DNA of 44,421 nt from an uncultured Victivallales bacterium (GCA_903837355.1 CAILUI010000263.1:1-44421), one strand, 5' to 3'. Shown: positions 1-9,086, numbered from the stretch's first letter. Notes: generated by a model not told the origin, from the sequence alone. Translations and numbers: made by a program.

Positions 1-8
1 CGCCTGAC

Positions 9-37
9 TTGACAGACGGGCCCGATGGGCGCATAGT
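9..37 (+). promoter_or_regulatory. Candidate sigma70-type promoter
   Basis: A perfect TTGACA box (9-14) is followed after 17 bases by CATAGT (32-37), which matches four of six bases of TATAAT. Spacing is ideal, and the predicted start near 44 would give a leader to the small ORF at 127 and the PAS/receiver gene at 355. The leader carries a 7-bp GC stem (CCCCGCC at 62-68 with GGCGGGG at 83-89). This is a pattern match only. Confidence 0.35.
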
Positions 38-126
38 TCACTTCGTATCGTTCGGTCGAATCCCCGCCTTGAGGCTTGCTGCGGCGGGGGTTACGGGCAA
101 CGTGAGGCGAACCTACAGGTGAGCTC

Positions 127-306
127 GTGAGACGTCTAGCTCGATGCTCTGCCGGCCTCCTTGGCGTCGCCTTTGCCGTCCTCGGCCAGGAGGCCGCCCC
201 GCCGTTTGCACCCGCTCCCGAGGCTGCTGCCGCAGCGGTTGCAGCCCCCGCGGTGCCTGCTACAGCCGTACCCGTTACACCGGCCGCGGCCGCCGCTGGG
301 CATTGA
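127..306 (+). CDS. Small secreted Ala/Pro-rich peptide (59 aa), hypothetical
   Basis: A GTG-initiated frame of 60 codons. The N-terminus begins MRRLARCSAG, then a hydrophobic stretch LLGVAFAVLG, then AxxP-type low-complexity sequence composed almost entirely of Ala, Pro, Val and Thr. This looks like a signal peptide followed by a short disordered tail. A purine-rich AGGTGAG lies at 119-125, very close to the GTG, so the ribosome site is weak. It ends 48 bases before the PAS/receiver gene and could share its promoter. No family is recognised. An Ala/Pro-rich frame is easy to get by chance in DNA this GC-rich, so it may not be a gene. Confidence 0.3.
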   Translation: MRRLARCSAGLLGVAFAVLGQEAAPPFAPAPEAAAAAVAAPAVPATAVPVTPAAAAAGH

Positions 307-354
307 GATGTCGGGTGCGGCGCACGCCATGGGGCCATAAGGAAGGCAGTCGTC

Positions 355-1407
355 ATGCCAGAAGCCCTTTCGACACGCTCCGCGGCTGACCGCGCTGGCG
401 AGCTTGCCGGTCTGCTCGACGGGTTGCTCGATCCACTGTTTCTCATTGCCGCCGACACGGGCCTCATCACGGACTGCAATGCGGCGGCTTTGCGCTGGCA
501 GAGTTGCGAGCGGAGCGCCCTCGTCGGGCAGTCGTTCCGCATCCTGTTGCCCGCGGCAACCCACGAGTGCCGTCACGATCTGCTGGAGCAGATGCGGGTA
601 TACGGCCACGTCTTCATGGAACAGCCCTTTGCGTTGCGTGCTGGTCAGGTCGTGCGTGCCGACCTCTCGGCGTCGTTCTGGCGCCGTGCCGCGGGTGATG
701 TCATTGTCCTTGTTCTGCGCGACGCCGAACCGCGGCTGGCTACGCAGCGCCTGGAGACTGAAGCTCGGCTGGCGGCGGCCCGGCTCGAGACGATCTCGCG
801 GCTCAGCCACGAGATCAACAACGAGTTGCAGGCGCTGCTGATGCATGAGGGCCCCGAGTTCGACGAGGCCGCCAGAGACCGCCTCGACCGGATTGTCGCG
901 GTGATGCGGCGGATGCGTGCAGAGGTGACGGCCCCAGCCGCCGCGGAAGCCGTGTTCGACGAGGCGCCGGCTACCGCGCCCTGCGGCCAGCCGACCCCCT
1001 GCGATTCCCGGCGTATTCTGGTTGCCGACGACTCCGACTCCGTACGGCAGAGCCTGAGCCTGCTGTTGCGCCAGGCACTGCCCGACGCCGTAGTTGACCT
1101 GGTGGACAACGGTGAGGACGCGGTTGCGTGCTTCGGAAGGACGCATCCGGCCGTCATCGTGCTGGATATCCTGATGCCTAGGAAGACCGGCGACCAGGCC
1201 TTCGCCGAGATCCTCGCCATCTGCCGTCAGGAGGGCTGGGAGGAGCCGCGTATCGTCTTCTGCACCGGCTACACGCCGCCCCCGTCCATTCAGGCCGCGC
1301 TGGTGCCCCCCAGCCGGCACCTCTGCCTGCTGAAGCCGGTTTCGCCCAGGGATCTGCTGGCCGCGGTCGCGGGGCTCGTGGCGGCGGCGCGGACCCCGCG
1401 GGACTGA
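355..1407 (+). CDS. PAS - H-box - receiver protein lacking a kinase ATPase domain
   Basis: A 350-residue cytoplasmic signalling protein. Residues about 20-120 look like a PAS sensor (PLFLIAADTGLITDCNAAAL). Residues 135-165 form a short helix containing a histidine-kinase H-box, LSHEINNELQALL, with His152. Residues 222-345 are a receiver domain with the acidic pair at Asp225/Asp226, phospho-acceptor Asp271 in LDILMPRKTG, and conserved Lys327 followed by Pro. Only about 70 residues separate the H-box from the receiver, so no HATPase_c domain with N, G1 and G2 boxes fits. It cannot phosphorylate itself like a normal kinase. It could be phosphorylated by a partner, act as a phosphotransfer/receiver relay, or be a decayed hybrid kinase. 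The start ATG follows AAGGAAGG at good spacing. No DNA-binding output domain is present. Confidence 0.85.
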   Translation: MPEALSTRSAADRAGELAGLLDGLLDPLFLIAADTGLITDCNAAALRWQSCERSALVGQSFRILLPAATHECRHDLLEQMRVYGHVFMEQPFALRAGQVVRADLSASFWRRAAGDVIVLVLRDAEPRLATQRLETEARLAAARLETISRLSHEINNELQALLMHEGPEFDEAARDRLDRIVAVMRRMRAEVTAPAAAEAVFDEAPATAPCGQPTPCDSRRILVADDSDSVRQSLSLLLRQALPDAVVDLVDNGEDAVACFGRTHPAVIVLDILMPRKTGDQAFAEILAICRQEGWEEPRIVFCTGYTPPPSIQAALVPPSRHLCLLKPVSPRDLLAAVAGLVAAARTPRD

Positions 1408-1563
1408 GCCCCTCTGGGGCTGGCAGGGCCGGCCGGGGCAAGCCCGGGCTGGCGCGCTCAGGATGAAACCGCCCTGTGCCGCCACCGCGGCGGGTTCATT
1501 TCCCGCCAAGTGGGCCTATACTACGCTCTGGTCAGGGCCGGTCATGTCGCTGTGGAGGATCCC

Positions 1564-3585
1564 ATGAAGGACTGGTACAAGCATTGCTACGCGCGAGTGC
1601 TTATCGATAACCACATCGCCGAGGACGACCCGTCTTTCATGACGAGGTTCGACCCGGCGCACTATGTGGCGATGGTGAAGAAGGCGGGCATGGAGGCGTC
1701 GATGGTCTACGCCACCTGCCATAACGGCAACTGCTACTACCCGACGCAGGTCGGCCACATGCACGCGAATCTCAAGGGGCGCGACATCTTCGGTGAGACC
1801 GTGACCTTGCTGCGGCAGGCCGACATTGTGCCGGTGGCCTACTACACCAGCGTCTACCACAACCACTCGGCGAAGACGCACCCGGCTTGGCGCATCACCT
1901 TCGCCAATGGCACTCAGCACGGCGGGCGCTACTGGTGGAGCTGTCCCAACAACCCTGAGTACCGCGCCTTTGTCATGGCGCAGGTCACCGAGATCTGCGC
2001 CTATGATATCGACGGAATTTTCAATGACATGACCTTCTGGCCCGGCATCTGCGTCTGCGCGAGTTGCCGGACGCAGTACCTTGCGGAAACCGGCCGCGAG
2101 ATCCCCCGGAAGATCGACTGGCGGAGCCCGGAATGGGTGGACTTTCAGCGTTTCCGCGAGCGCTCGATGGCGGCCTTCTCGCAGGAGGTCACCGCCTGCG
2201 TCAGGGCGCAGAAGGAGATGACGGTCACGCACCAGACGTCAACCATCATGCATGGCTGGATGCAGTCGTATACCCTCGGCATCGCCGATGCCTGCGACTA
2301 CACCTCGGGTGACTTCTACGGCGGCAAGTACCAGCACATCATCGGCTCGAAGGTGCTGGCGGCGGCATCGAAGAACCTCCCCTACGAGTTCATGACCAGC
2401 CGCTGTGTGAACCTCCGCGATCACACCTCGATGAAGTCGGAGGCGGAACTCCTGGCCGAGGCGGCGACGACGCTTGCGAACGCCGGGGCCTTCTTCTTCA
2501 TCGACGCGATCAACCCTGACGGCACGCTGGAGACCGAGGTGTATGAGCGTCTGGGAGCCGTTTCGAAGCAGCTCCAGCCCTTCACTCAGGCCGTCAAGCG
2601 GCACCGGCCCGTGATCGCGGCCGACAAGGCCTTCTACTACTCGTCCGCGGCCTTCGTCGACGACAACGCGAACTCCGACATCATGAACCCCAACGGTGGC
2701 AAGCCGGCCGGCGACGAGATGTTCGGAGCCTCCATCGTGCTCACTCGCGCGCATTTGCCCTTCCGCGCCGTCACCAGCGCGACGCTGGACTACAGCGGGC
2801 TGAACACGATCATCATGAACAACGTGATGTACACGACGGCAGAGGAGAACGAGCGTCTGCGCGCCTTCGTGAAGAACGGTGGCACGCTCATCGCGACGGG
2901 CCTGACCTCACTTTATGAGCCGGGAGGCACCAGCAGCGGGGACTTCGGCCTGGCCGACGTCTTCGGCGTCACCTACACCGGCGGCAAGGCCAAGAGCTTC
3001 CACTACCTGTCCTTTGTCGGGCGTCATTGGTTGGTTTCCGCGCACGCCAGCGCGCCGCTGGTTACGGCGCGGGGAGCCGAGGTGGTCGCGACGCTCGTCG
3101 AGCCCCTGTTCGATCCGAATGCCGAGGCCTACGCCTCCATCCACAGCAATCCTCCCGGCCAGCCGACGGGCCATGCCGGCTTGACCGTGCAGCGCTTTGG
3201 TAAGGGCACCTGCGTCTACCTGGCCTCGCCGGTGCTGTCGCTGCAGCAAGATGCGCAGCAGGTCTTCGGCGAATGGCTCTTCCGCGAGTACTGTCCGCCC
3301 GCGATGGTCCTCGCGACCAACGCCCCGCCCTGCGTTGAGATCACGGTCAATCGCAGCACGACCCAGGACGCTTATCTGGTCGGATTGGTGAACTACCAGA
3401 AGGAGCTGCCCAACGTGCCGGTGCGGGACATCAGCATGACCTTGCGGTTGCCGGGAGTCACCACGCCGAAGGCGTGCACGCGCGTGTCGGACGGCGCGCG
3501 TCTGGACGTGCAGATGAAGGACGGCGCGCTCCTGATCGAGGTGCCGCGGCTCGAGACGCTGGAGATGATCGAGGTCACATTCTAG
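1564..3585 (+). CDS. GHL6-type glycoside hydrolase with beta-galactosidase-like trimerisation domain
   Basis: A 673-residue protein without a signal peptide, so probably cytoplasmic. Residues about 1-330 resemble the hypothetical glycosyl hydrolase 6 (GHL6) TIM barrel, related to the clan containing GH42 and GH29. Typical features are the strand DIDGIFNDMTFWPGICVC (around 149-166) followed by CASCRTQYLAETG and a WVDFQRFRERSM helix. Cysteines 163, 165 and 168 form a CxCxxC cluster. Residues about 370-600 resemble the GATase-like trimerisation domain of GH42 enzymes (YSGLNTIIMNN..NGGTLIATG), and the end is a beta-sandwich. The start at 1564 is chosen because GGAGG lies 5 bases upstream. A longer frame from 1510 has no such site. 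The cupin gene follows 11 bases later, so they form an operon. Substrate unknown. Confidence 0.85.
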   Translation: MKDWYKHCYARVLIDNHIAEDDPSFMTRFDPAHYVAMVKKAGMEASMVYATCHNGNCYYPTQVGHMHANLKGRDIFGETVTLLRQADIVPVAYYTSVYHNHSAKTHPAWRITFANGTQHGGRYWWSCPNNPEYRAFVMAQVTEICAYDIDGIFNDMTFWPGICVCASCRTQYLAETGREIPRKIDWRSPEWVDFQRFRERSMAAFSQEVTACVRAQKEMTVTHQTSTIMHGWMQSYTLGIADACDYTSGDFYGGKYQHIIGSKVLAAASKNLPYEFMTSRCVNLRDHTSMKSEAELLAEAATTLANAGAFFFIDAINPDGTLETEVYERLGAVSKQLQPFTQAVKRHRPVIAADKAFYYSSAAFVDDNANSDIMNPNGGKPAGDEMFGASIVLTRAHLPFRAVTSATLDYSGLNTIIMNNVMYTTAEENERLRAFVKNGGTLIATGLTSLYEPGGTSSGDFGLADVFGVTYTGGKAKSFHYLSFVGRHWLVSAHASAPLVTARGAEVVATLVEPLFDPNAEAYASIHSNPPGQPTGHAGLTVQRFGKGTCVYLASPVLSLQQDAQQVFGEWLFREYCPPAMVLATNAPPCVEITVNRSTTQDAYLVGLVNYQKELPNVPVRDISMTLRLPGVTTPKACTRVSDGARLDVQMKDGALLIEVPRLETLEMIEVTF

Positions 3586-3596
3586 GGAGACGGAAG

Positions 3597-4817
3597 ATGG
3601 GTGCAAAACAGCTTGCCGAGATCGCGTTGGAGCAGGGCAGGGGGATCGTGCGTCTGGCGCCGAACTGGGTGCCGCGGTCGTTCTGCATTCCCGGTCGCCG
3701 CATCAAACTCCACCCCGACGACTATTACGCGCTGGGTGGCGAGCGCGGCGGCATCGATGAGCGCTGGTTCGCCTCGACCACGCCGGCTGACAACGGCCCC
3801 CTCACCTCGAAAGACGAGGGCCTCAGCTTCATCGTCATCAACGATGGCAGCACGCTGCAGAAGGTGACCTTGCGCGAAGCCGTGGCCGAGCTCAAGGGCG
3901 CGCTCATCGGCGAGCGCCTGTGGACGCAGCACCAGCGCTGGCCGATGTACTCGAAATTCTTTGATAACCAGGGGCCGTTGCCGCACCACATCCACCACCG
4001 CGACGAGCATGCGAAGGCGGTGGGGCAGTTGGGCAAGCCGGAGGCGTACTACTTCCCGCCCCAGGCGAACAACCACGGCGGCGACTTCCCCTACACCTTC
4101 TTCGGCTTCCAGCCGCAGGTGACCAAGGACCAGGTACGGCAGTGCCTCAGGGACTTCACCAAGGGCGACAATAAGATCACCAACATCTCCCAGGCCTACA
4201 AGCTTGAGCCGGGCACCGGCTGGGATGTCCCGCCGGGCGTGCTGCACGCGCCGGGGAGCCTCTGCACCTACGAACCGCAGAAGGCCTCGGATGTCTTTGG
4301 CATGTTCCAGTCGGTGATCGCCAACCGGCAGGTGGTGCCCAAGGAGCTGCTCTGGAAGGATACGCCCAAGGACAAGGTCGGCGATGTTGACTACCTGATG
4401 TCGGTGATCGACTGGGAGCTCAACGTCGACATGCGCTTTGCGGAGCGGCACTTCATGCGGCCGCGGCCGGTGCGGGACGTCGCGGCGATGACTGCTGAAG
4501 GTTACCTCGAGCACTGGATCTGCTACAAGTCGGCCGAGTTCAGCGCCAAGGAACTCACCGTGCTCCCGGGCCGGACGGTCACCCTCAAGGAAGCCGCGGC
4601 CTATGGCTTCATCATGATGCAGGGCTATGGCACGATGAACCAGTGGAAGATCGAGACGCCCGCCCTCATCCGCTACGGTCAGCTCACGCACGACGAGTTC
4701 TTCGTCAGCGAGAGTGCCGCGAGCCAGGGCGTGAAGATCACCAACCTGTCGGACTCCGATCCCATCGTCATGCTCAAGCACTTCGGGCCGGGCCATCCGG
4801 ATCTCGTGGTTGGCTGA
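3597..4817 (+). CDS. Bicupin, phosphomannose isomerase-like sugar isomerase
   Basis: A 406-residue cytoplasmic protein resembling type I mannose-6-phosphate isomerase-like cupins. The metal site is suggested by HHIHH at 130-134, Glu149 in GKPEAYYF, and a distal His217 in VPPGVLHAPG, an order of ligands like that of the zinc site in type I isomerases. A second, C-terminal cupin-like region covers about 300-400. The ATG at 3597 follows AGGGAGA, which overlaps the stop codon of the hydrolase gene. Together they suggest hydrolysis of a glycoside followed by aldose-ketose isomerisation of the released sugar. Family-level assignment is fairly secure. The substrate, and whether the sugar is phosphorylated, are not. 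Confidence 0.75.
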   Translation: MGAKQLAEIALEQGRGIVRLAPNWVPRSFCIPGRRIKLHPDDYYALGGERGGIDERWFASTTPADNGPLTSKDEGLSFIVINDGSTLQKVTLREAVAELKGALIGERLWTQHQRWPMYSKFFDNQGPLPHHIHHRDEHAKAVGQLGKPEAYYFPPQANNHGGDFPYTFFGFQPQVTKDQVRQCLRDFTKGDNKITNISQAYKLEPGTGWDVPPGVLHAPGSLCTYEPQKASDVFGMFQSVIANRQVVPKELLWKDTPKDKVGDVDYLMSVIDWELNVDMRFAERHFMRPRPVRDVAAMTAEGYLEHWICYKSAEFSAKELTVLPGRTVTLKEAAAYGFIMMQGYGTMNQWKIETPALIRYGQLTHDEFFVSESAASQGVKITNLSDSDPIVMLKHFGPGHPDLVVG

Positions 4818-4934
4818 CCGGGCGAAAGCAGCGTTTCCGGCGTCCAGCCCACGCGTGGCTTCGTGGGCGGCGCCGGAACGCTGCCCGGGGCTTTCCTCCG
4901 TGGCCGCCCTGACCGAACCAGAGGAATACGCCCC

Positions 4935-7900
4935 ATGCCGTCCAGCCCAGACCGCCTCAAGGCGGGACTACGAACCCGGCGCCGCTCGCCTGGCGTCCCC
5001 CCGGTTCGTAGTTCCGCGTTCACGCGGTCCGGTGAGTCCGGTTGCCCGCGCTTGGGGAGCCTCAGGGTCTGCTGTGCCCAGCGCAGGCTACTGCAGACGC
5101 TGCTACTCGCCCTCTGCGTCCTGACAATCCCGGCGAGCCCGGCCGCTGAAGGCGCTGCGTCGGTGCGACCGCCGTGGACCAATCTGGCTCTGGGGAAGGC
5201 GGTGCAGTTCAGCGTACCGCCCAACTACCCGGCGGTTACCGATGTCGAGGATGCCCGGCAGATGACCGATGGCACCCTGGCGACGGCCACGCCGATGTGG
5301 TCCGACCGGGCAGCGGTCGGCTGGGTCATGGTGGAACCGGTTGTTTTCACTGTCGACCTCGGCAGCGACCAGCCGATTCGCGGGGTGGCCGTCCATGTTC
5401 CGGGAGGGCTGGGCGGGGTTGAATGGCCGGGGAGCATTCTGCTGTACGCGAGTGCGACCGGTGCCAGGTACAGCCTGGTTGGGGACCTCGTCGAGCTCAG
5501 CCGCGTACGTCCGCCGGAAACGGGCTATGCCACGCTCTGGCTCACGACGGAGGCGCTGGAGACCCACGGCCGCTTCCTCAAGTTCGTCTGTGCGCCAACC
5601 AACCTTGGCAACGGCGCCTACATCTTCGTCGATGAGGTGGAGGTCTACCAGGGCGAAGCGGACTGGCTTAACCGCGCCTTGGTCGCGGCGAATGCACCGG
5701 CGCAGTGGCGTGCGGTGTGGCCGGAGATCCCGTGGCGCGAGCAGACCGCCAGCACGCCGGCGGCAGAACGTCCCACCCATCTCCGGCGGGTCGACGGCAG
5801 CACGGAGGCGGGCGCCGACACGCCCCTCCAGCAGGCCGTCGTCGAGGGCGGCCGGGTACGCTTTACGCTGAACGGCGAGGCCGGTCGGGTGCGCGCGCTG
5901 ACCTGGACCGCTAAGCTGGCCAAGCCCATCTCCACCGAGCGCTGTCGTTACGCACTCCTCAGCTTCCGGGCCGAGGGCATGCGGCGCACCTTCGAGCCGC
6001 GCCCGCTGGTAACCCTTCAGGGGGTCAACGACGCGAGCGCCGAGAACAGTGTGAGCCTGCTCGAAGCGAACATGGCATTGAATGACGGCCTGCTCCATAC
6101 CTTGATCAGGCCCCTGCCGGAAGGCTTCACCCTGCAGCAGATCAAGGTTTGGATCAGCAGCGAGAACGATGCCCCCAGCTTGGTTTTGGAGCGCCTGGAG
6201 TTACTGGACGCCCTGCCGGACGTCTTCAGTGCGGAGATCGCGCCGGCGGGGGCGCCGGTGCCGGAAGGGCTCGTCCCGGTGCCGCTGGGCGCGGTGCTGA
6301 ACGGTACCCTCGCCGAGTGGTACGAGCGGGCGCTGGCGGCGCACACGACCCTTCTGGACGGCGCGCGCGCCCTGCCGGCCGGGCCGGTGACGGTTTCCGG
6401 GGTGCCGTTCGTCATCGCGCCCGCCGAGCGGAACCTGGCCTTGATGCCGGAGAGCAAGGAGACGAACGAGACGGTCGACTTCCTCGGCGAGAAGGTCGAG
6501 CGGCGCTACCTGGGGCCGATCTCCAGGGACGACGCGCTCAGCGTCGATCTGGACGCCAGCGCCCGCGAAGTCTTCCTGCTGCTGGCGCTCTCGGCGCCCG
6601 CGGTCCAGACGCGCGGCGGCTTGCCCAACTGCGCCCTGCGTCTGGACGACATCGAGAGCATCGCGGTGGAACTCACCTACGACCAGGGCGAGAATGAGAT
6701 CGCCTTCCCCTACTCGCTGGCCGATCACGGCTGCTACGTGCCGGCCCGTGAACTCGGGGCCTACGCGGTGGCGCTCGATCCGGCCCGGCGGTTGCGGCGG
6801 ATCACCCTCCACAACCACCACTTCGGCCCGAGTTTCGCGCTGGCGGGGCTGACGCTGAACCCGACGGCCACCGCCGTGGTACCCGAGCTCGCCCGTCTGC
6901 CCGCACCCGAGCCCACGACGCTGCATCCCGACCCCGCGCCCGCGCCCGTGTCGATCGCCCAGGCGGGCACGCGGCTGACCCTCCGCAATCGCTGGTACGA
7001 GGTCGGCTTCGACCTGGCCCAGGGCTTCGCCATCGACCGCCTCGTCAACCGTATCAACCCCGCGAGCCCGATCCGCCTGGCGCCCTCGAGCGGCCTGCGC
7101 CTGCGTCTGGGCGACACCGTCTACAGCGGCAGGTCGTTCACGGCGGAGGTGACCCGCCTGGGCGCAACGGACGTCGAGTTGAGACTCAGCAGCCTGCGCC
7201 CGGAACTGCCCCTCGAGATCACGGTGACGATGACCGCCGATGACTCTCCGGAACTGGCCTTCGCCGCCCTGGTCCGTAACCGCGGCGGCACGCCCCTGGC
7301 GGCCGAACTCTGCCTGCCCGCCCTGGCGGGCCTCGCCCTCGGCGACCTCGCCAGCACCCGCCTCTTTTTCCCCCAGTATCGCGCCGTCGACACCGCCGCG
7401 CCCATCGCCCTGCGCGCCCCGTACGGTCCGGAGTTCACCGGCCAGTTCATGGATGTCTACAGCCGCCCGGAGGGGATTGGCCTGATGCTGCGCAGCAACA
7501 ACCCGGGTCACATCATGGCCACCTTTGCTCTGCGCAAGGATGCCAGCGGCGTGAGCGGCGGCATCAGTTCCCCGGCGGAGTACAACGAACTGGCCCCCGG
7601 CGCCAGCCTCGCCTGCCTGCCGGTCTCGCTCCTGGTTCACGGCGGCGACTGGCATGCGGCCTTCGAGCTTTACCGCGCCTGGCTGCGGAGTTGGTACACG
7701 CCCTACAAGGCCCAGGACAAGGACTACTTCCTCAACGCCTGGGACATGACCGTCTACCGGCCCAGCACCCGGATCGCCTGGAGCGAGAACCTCACCCCCG
7801 CGCTCATCACCCCGGACCGCAAGCGCTTCCTGCTGGACGAGACCTTCGCCTTCGAGAAGCAGTACCTCGGGCACGTGCCCGACCTGGTGCACCTCTTCAA

Positions 7901-9020
7901 CTGGACCTACAACGACCAGAAGCAGCGCAACGAGTACGGTGTCTACGGCGCGCCGCTGGCCTATGCCCAGGTCGGGGGGCTGGAGGTCTTCCGCCAGGGC
8001 ATCGCGGCGATCCAGACCACCTGGCAGCGCCCGGTGTCGCTGTACACCCTCAGCGACCGTTTCCGCGCTTCGGCCCTGCCGGACCAGGCCCTCAGCCAGG
8101 AGCTCGTGGCCACCTCCGCCTACCAGGAACTCGACCGCGACGCCAGCGCCGCCGTGCGTGGCGCCGGCGCCGTCGACGGCATCTTCTATCCCCGTCCGGG
8201 CAACCGTAAGTGGACGGACTACGTCGTCAACGACATCGTCACCATGCAGCGCGACACCGGCTGCAGGATGGTCTACATGGACGTCTTTCCGTACTTCTCG
8301 CACCTGCGCGGCGAGAATGGCATCAGCCCGCTCGCGGCCGATCTCGACGTGGTGGTGAAGGTGCGCGAGGCCTTGCCCGCCGACGTGGCCCTGTGGACCG
8401 AGTACAGCCTTCCCGACGTCGCCTCACGGTACGCCGATGGCGCCGTGCAGTACTACTTTCTGGACCTGAACGAGGTCTTCGCCCGGCGCTACAACCGCTC
8501 CGACCGAGCCGACGAGCTCTTCACCGAACTGCCGTTCAACCTCGCCCGCTATGCCTTGCCGCGCTACCGGACCTTCGCGCTGCCGTGCTACATCGAGGGC
8601 GGCAGCAAGCCCAGTCAGGTCGACGCGGTCTTCGTCAACGGCGAGCCCTTCCACGAGGACACCTGGCGGCTGCATCACTCGCGCCTGCGGGAGAAGCTCA
8701 ATCGGGCCTATGTGGTCAAGCACGAGTACAGCGACTGCTTCAACGGGACCGACCCGCTGCCGCAGGTGGAGACGGCGGTACGCGGTATCGCGGCCAACCT
8801 ATTCACCGGTAAGAACCGGAAGCTGTGGACCTTGTACAACGGACTGCCGAGGACCTACGCGGGCGTGGTGCTGGCCGTGCCGCACCAGGACGGCGCGCGC
8901 TACCGCGATGCCTGGAACGGCGGGGATCTGACCCCCGCCATCAGCGCCGGCCTCGCCCAGATCGTCGTGACCCTACATCCGCAACAACCCGGCTGCGTGG
9001 TGCAGGAGTGGGCGCCGTAG
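4935..9020 (+). CDS. Large secreted discoidin/CBM plus DUF6259-like glycosidase protein (1361 aa)
   Basis: The ATG at 4935 has AGGAA nine bases upstream, and no other in-frame ATG, GTG or TTG lies between it and the hydrophobic core near residues 54-70 (LLQTLLLALCVLTIP), which ends at a plausible SPAA cleavage site. The n-region is therefore about 50 residues long, of which residues 6-32 are encoded by an inverted-repeat element (4950-5030). Residues about 75-225 look like a discoidin/F5-8C-type carbohydrate-binding domain. Two beta-sandwich regions follow. From about residue 680 the protein resembles DUF6259-type glycosidase-like proteins, with a beta-sandwich followed by a TIM-barrel region containing YMDVFPYFSHL and a terminal sheet. 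No family-specific catalytic residues can be assigned by eye. It is separated by 117 bases from the cupin gene and points the same way, so it may belong to the same transcript. Confidence 0.75.
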   Translation: MPSSPDRLKAGLRTRRRSPGVPPVRSSAFTRSGESGCPRLGSLRVCCAQRRLLQTLLLALCVLTIPASPAAEGAASVRPPWTNLALGKAVQFSVPPNYPAVTDVEDARQMTDGTLATATPMWSDRAAVGWVMVEPVVFTVDLGSDQPIRGVAVHVPGGLGGVEWPGSILLYASATGARYSLVGDLVELSRVRPPETGYATLWLTTEALETHGRFLKFVCAPTNLGNGAYIFVDEVEVYQGEADWLNRALVAANAPAQWRAVWPEIPWREQTASTPAAERPTHLRRVDGSTEAGADTPLQQAVVEGGRVRFTLNGEAGRVRALTWTAKLAKPISTERCRYALLSFRAEGMRRTFEPRPLVTLQGVNDASAENSVSLLEANMALNDGLLHTLIRPLPEGFTLQQIKVWISSENDAPSLVLERLELLDALPDVFSAEIAPAGAPVPEGLVPVPLGAVLNGTLAEWYERALAAHTTLLDGARALPAGPVTVSGVPFVIAPAERNLALMPESKETNETVDFLGEKVERRYLGPISRDDALSVDLDASAREVFLLLALSAPAVQTRGGLPNCALRLDDIESIAVELTYDQGENEIAFPYSLADHGCYVPARELGAYAVALDPARRLRRITLHNHHFGPSFALAGLTLNPTATAVVPELARLPAPEPTTLHPDPAPAPVSIAQAGTRLTLRNRWYEVGFDLAQGFAIDRLVNRINPASPIRLAPSSGLRLRLGDTVYSGRSFTAEVTRLGATDVELRLSSLRPELPLEITVTMTADDSPELAFAALVRNRGGTPLAAELCLPALAGLALGDLASTRLFFPQYRAVDTAAPIALRAPYGPEFTGQFMDVYSRPEGIGLMLRSNNPGHIMATFALRKDASGVSGGISSPAEYNELAPGASLACLPVSLLVHGGDWHAAFELYRAWLRSWYTPYKAQDKDYFLNAWDMTVYRPSTRIAWSENLTPALITPDRKRFLLDETFAFEKQYLGHVPDLVHLFNWTYNDQKQRNEYGVYGAPLAYAQVGGLEVFRQGIAAIQTTWQRPVSLYTLSDRFRASALPDQALSQELVATSAYQELDRDASAAVRGAGAVDGIFYPRPGNRKWTDYVVNDIVTMQRDTGCRMVYMDVFPYFSHLRGENGISPLAADLDVVVKVREALPADVALWTEYSLPDVASRYADGAVQYYFLDLNEVFARRYNRSDRADELFTELPFNLARYALPRYRTFALPCYIEGGSKPSQVDAVFVNGEPFHEDTWRLHHSRLREKLNRAYVVKHEYSDCFNGTDPLPQVETAVRGIAANLFTGKNRKLWTLYNGLPRTYAGVVLAVPHQDGARYRDAWNGGDLTPAISAGLAQIVVTLHPQQPGCVVQEWAP
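4950..5030 (+). repeat. REPIN-like element (two inverted REP units) inside coding sequence
   Basis: The left unit (4950-4979) contains the hairpin CCGCC-TCAA-GGCGG (4952-4965) followed by CTACGAACCCGG. The right unit (5001-5030) is its inverse: CCGGTTCGTAG then hairpin CCGCG-TTCA-CGCGG (5014-5027). Read outward, each unit is GTAG, two bases, then a palindrome, which is the layout of REP sequences mobilised by RAYT transposases. Two inverted units make a REPIN. A related single unit lies at 24644-24673. The element is fully open in the frame of the 4935 gene. Confidence 0.7.
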
Positions 9021-9086
9021 GACAGCTCCGTGGGTCACGGCTGCCACCCGTCCGGACGCGGGCGAGACCTGACCAAGGCGGCGACA

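Noticed and set aside
136..1509. 457-codon open frame on the minus strand
   Set aside because: It is a shadow of the PAS/receiver gene, which has clear conserved residues on the plus strand.
6201..8303. 700-codon open frame on the minus strand
   Set aside because: It is antisense to the 4935-9020 gene, lacks any recognisable motif, and follows the codon-position bias of the opposite strand.
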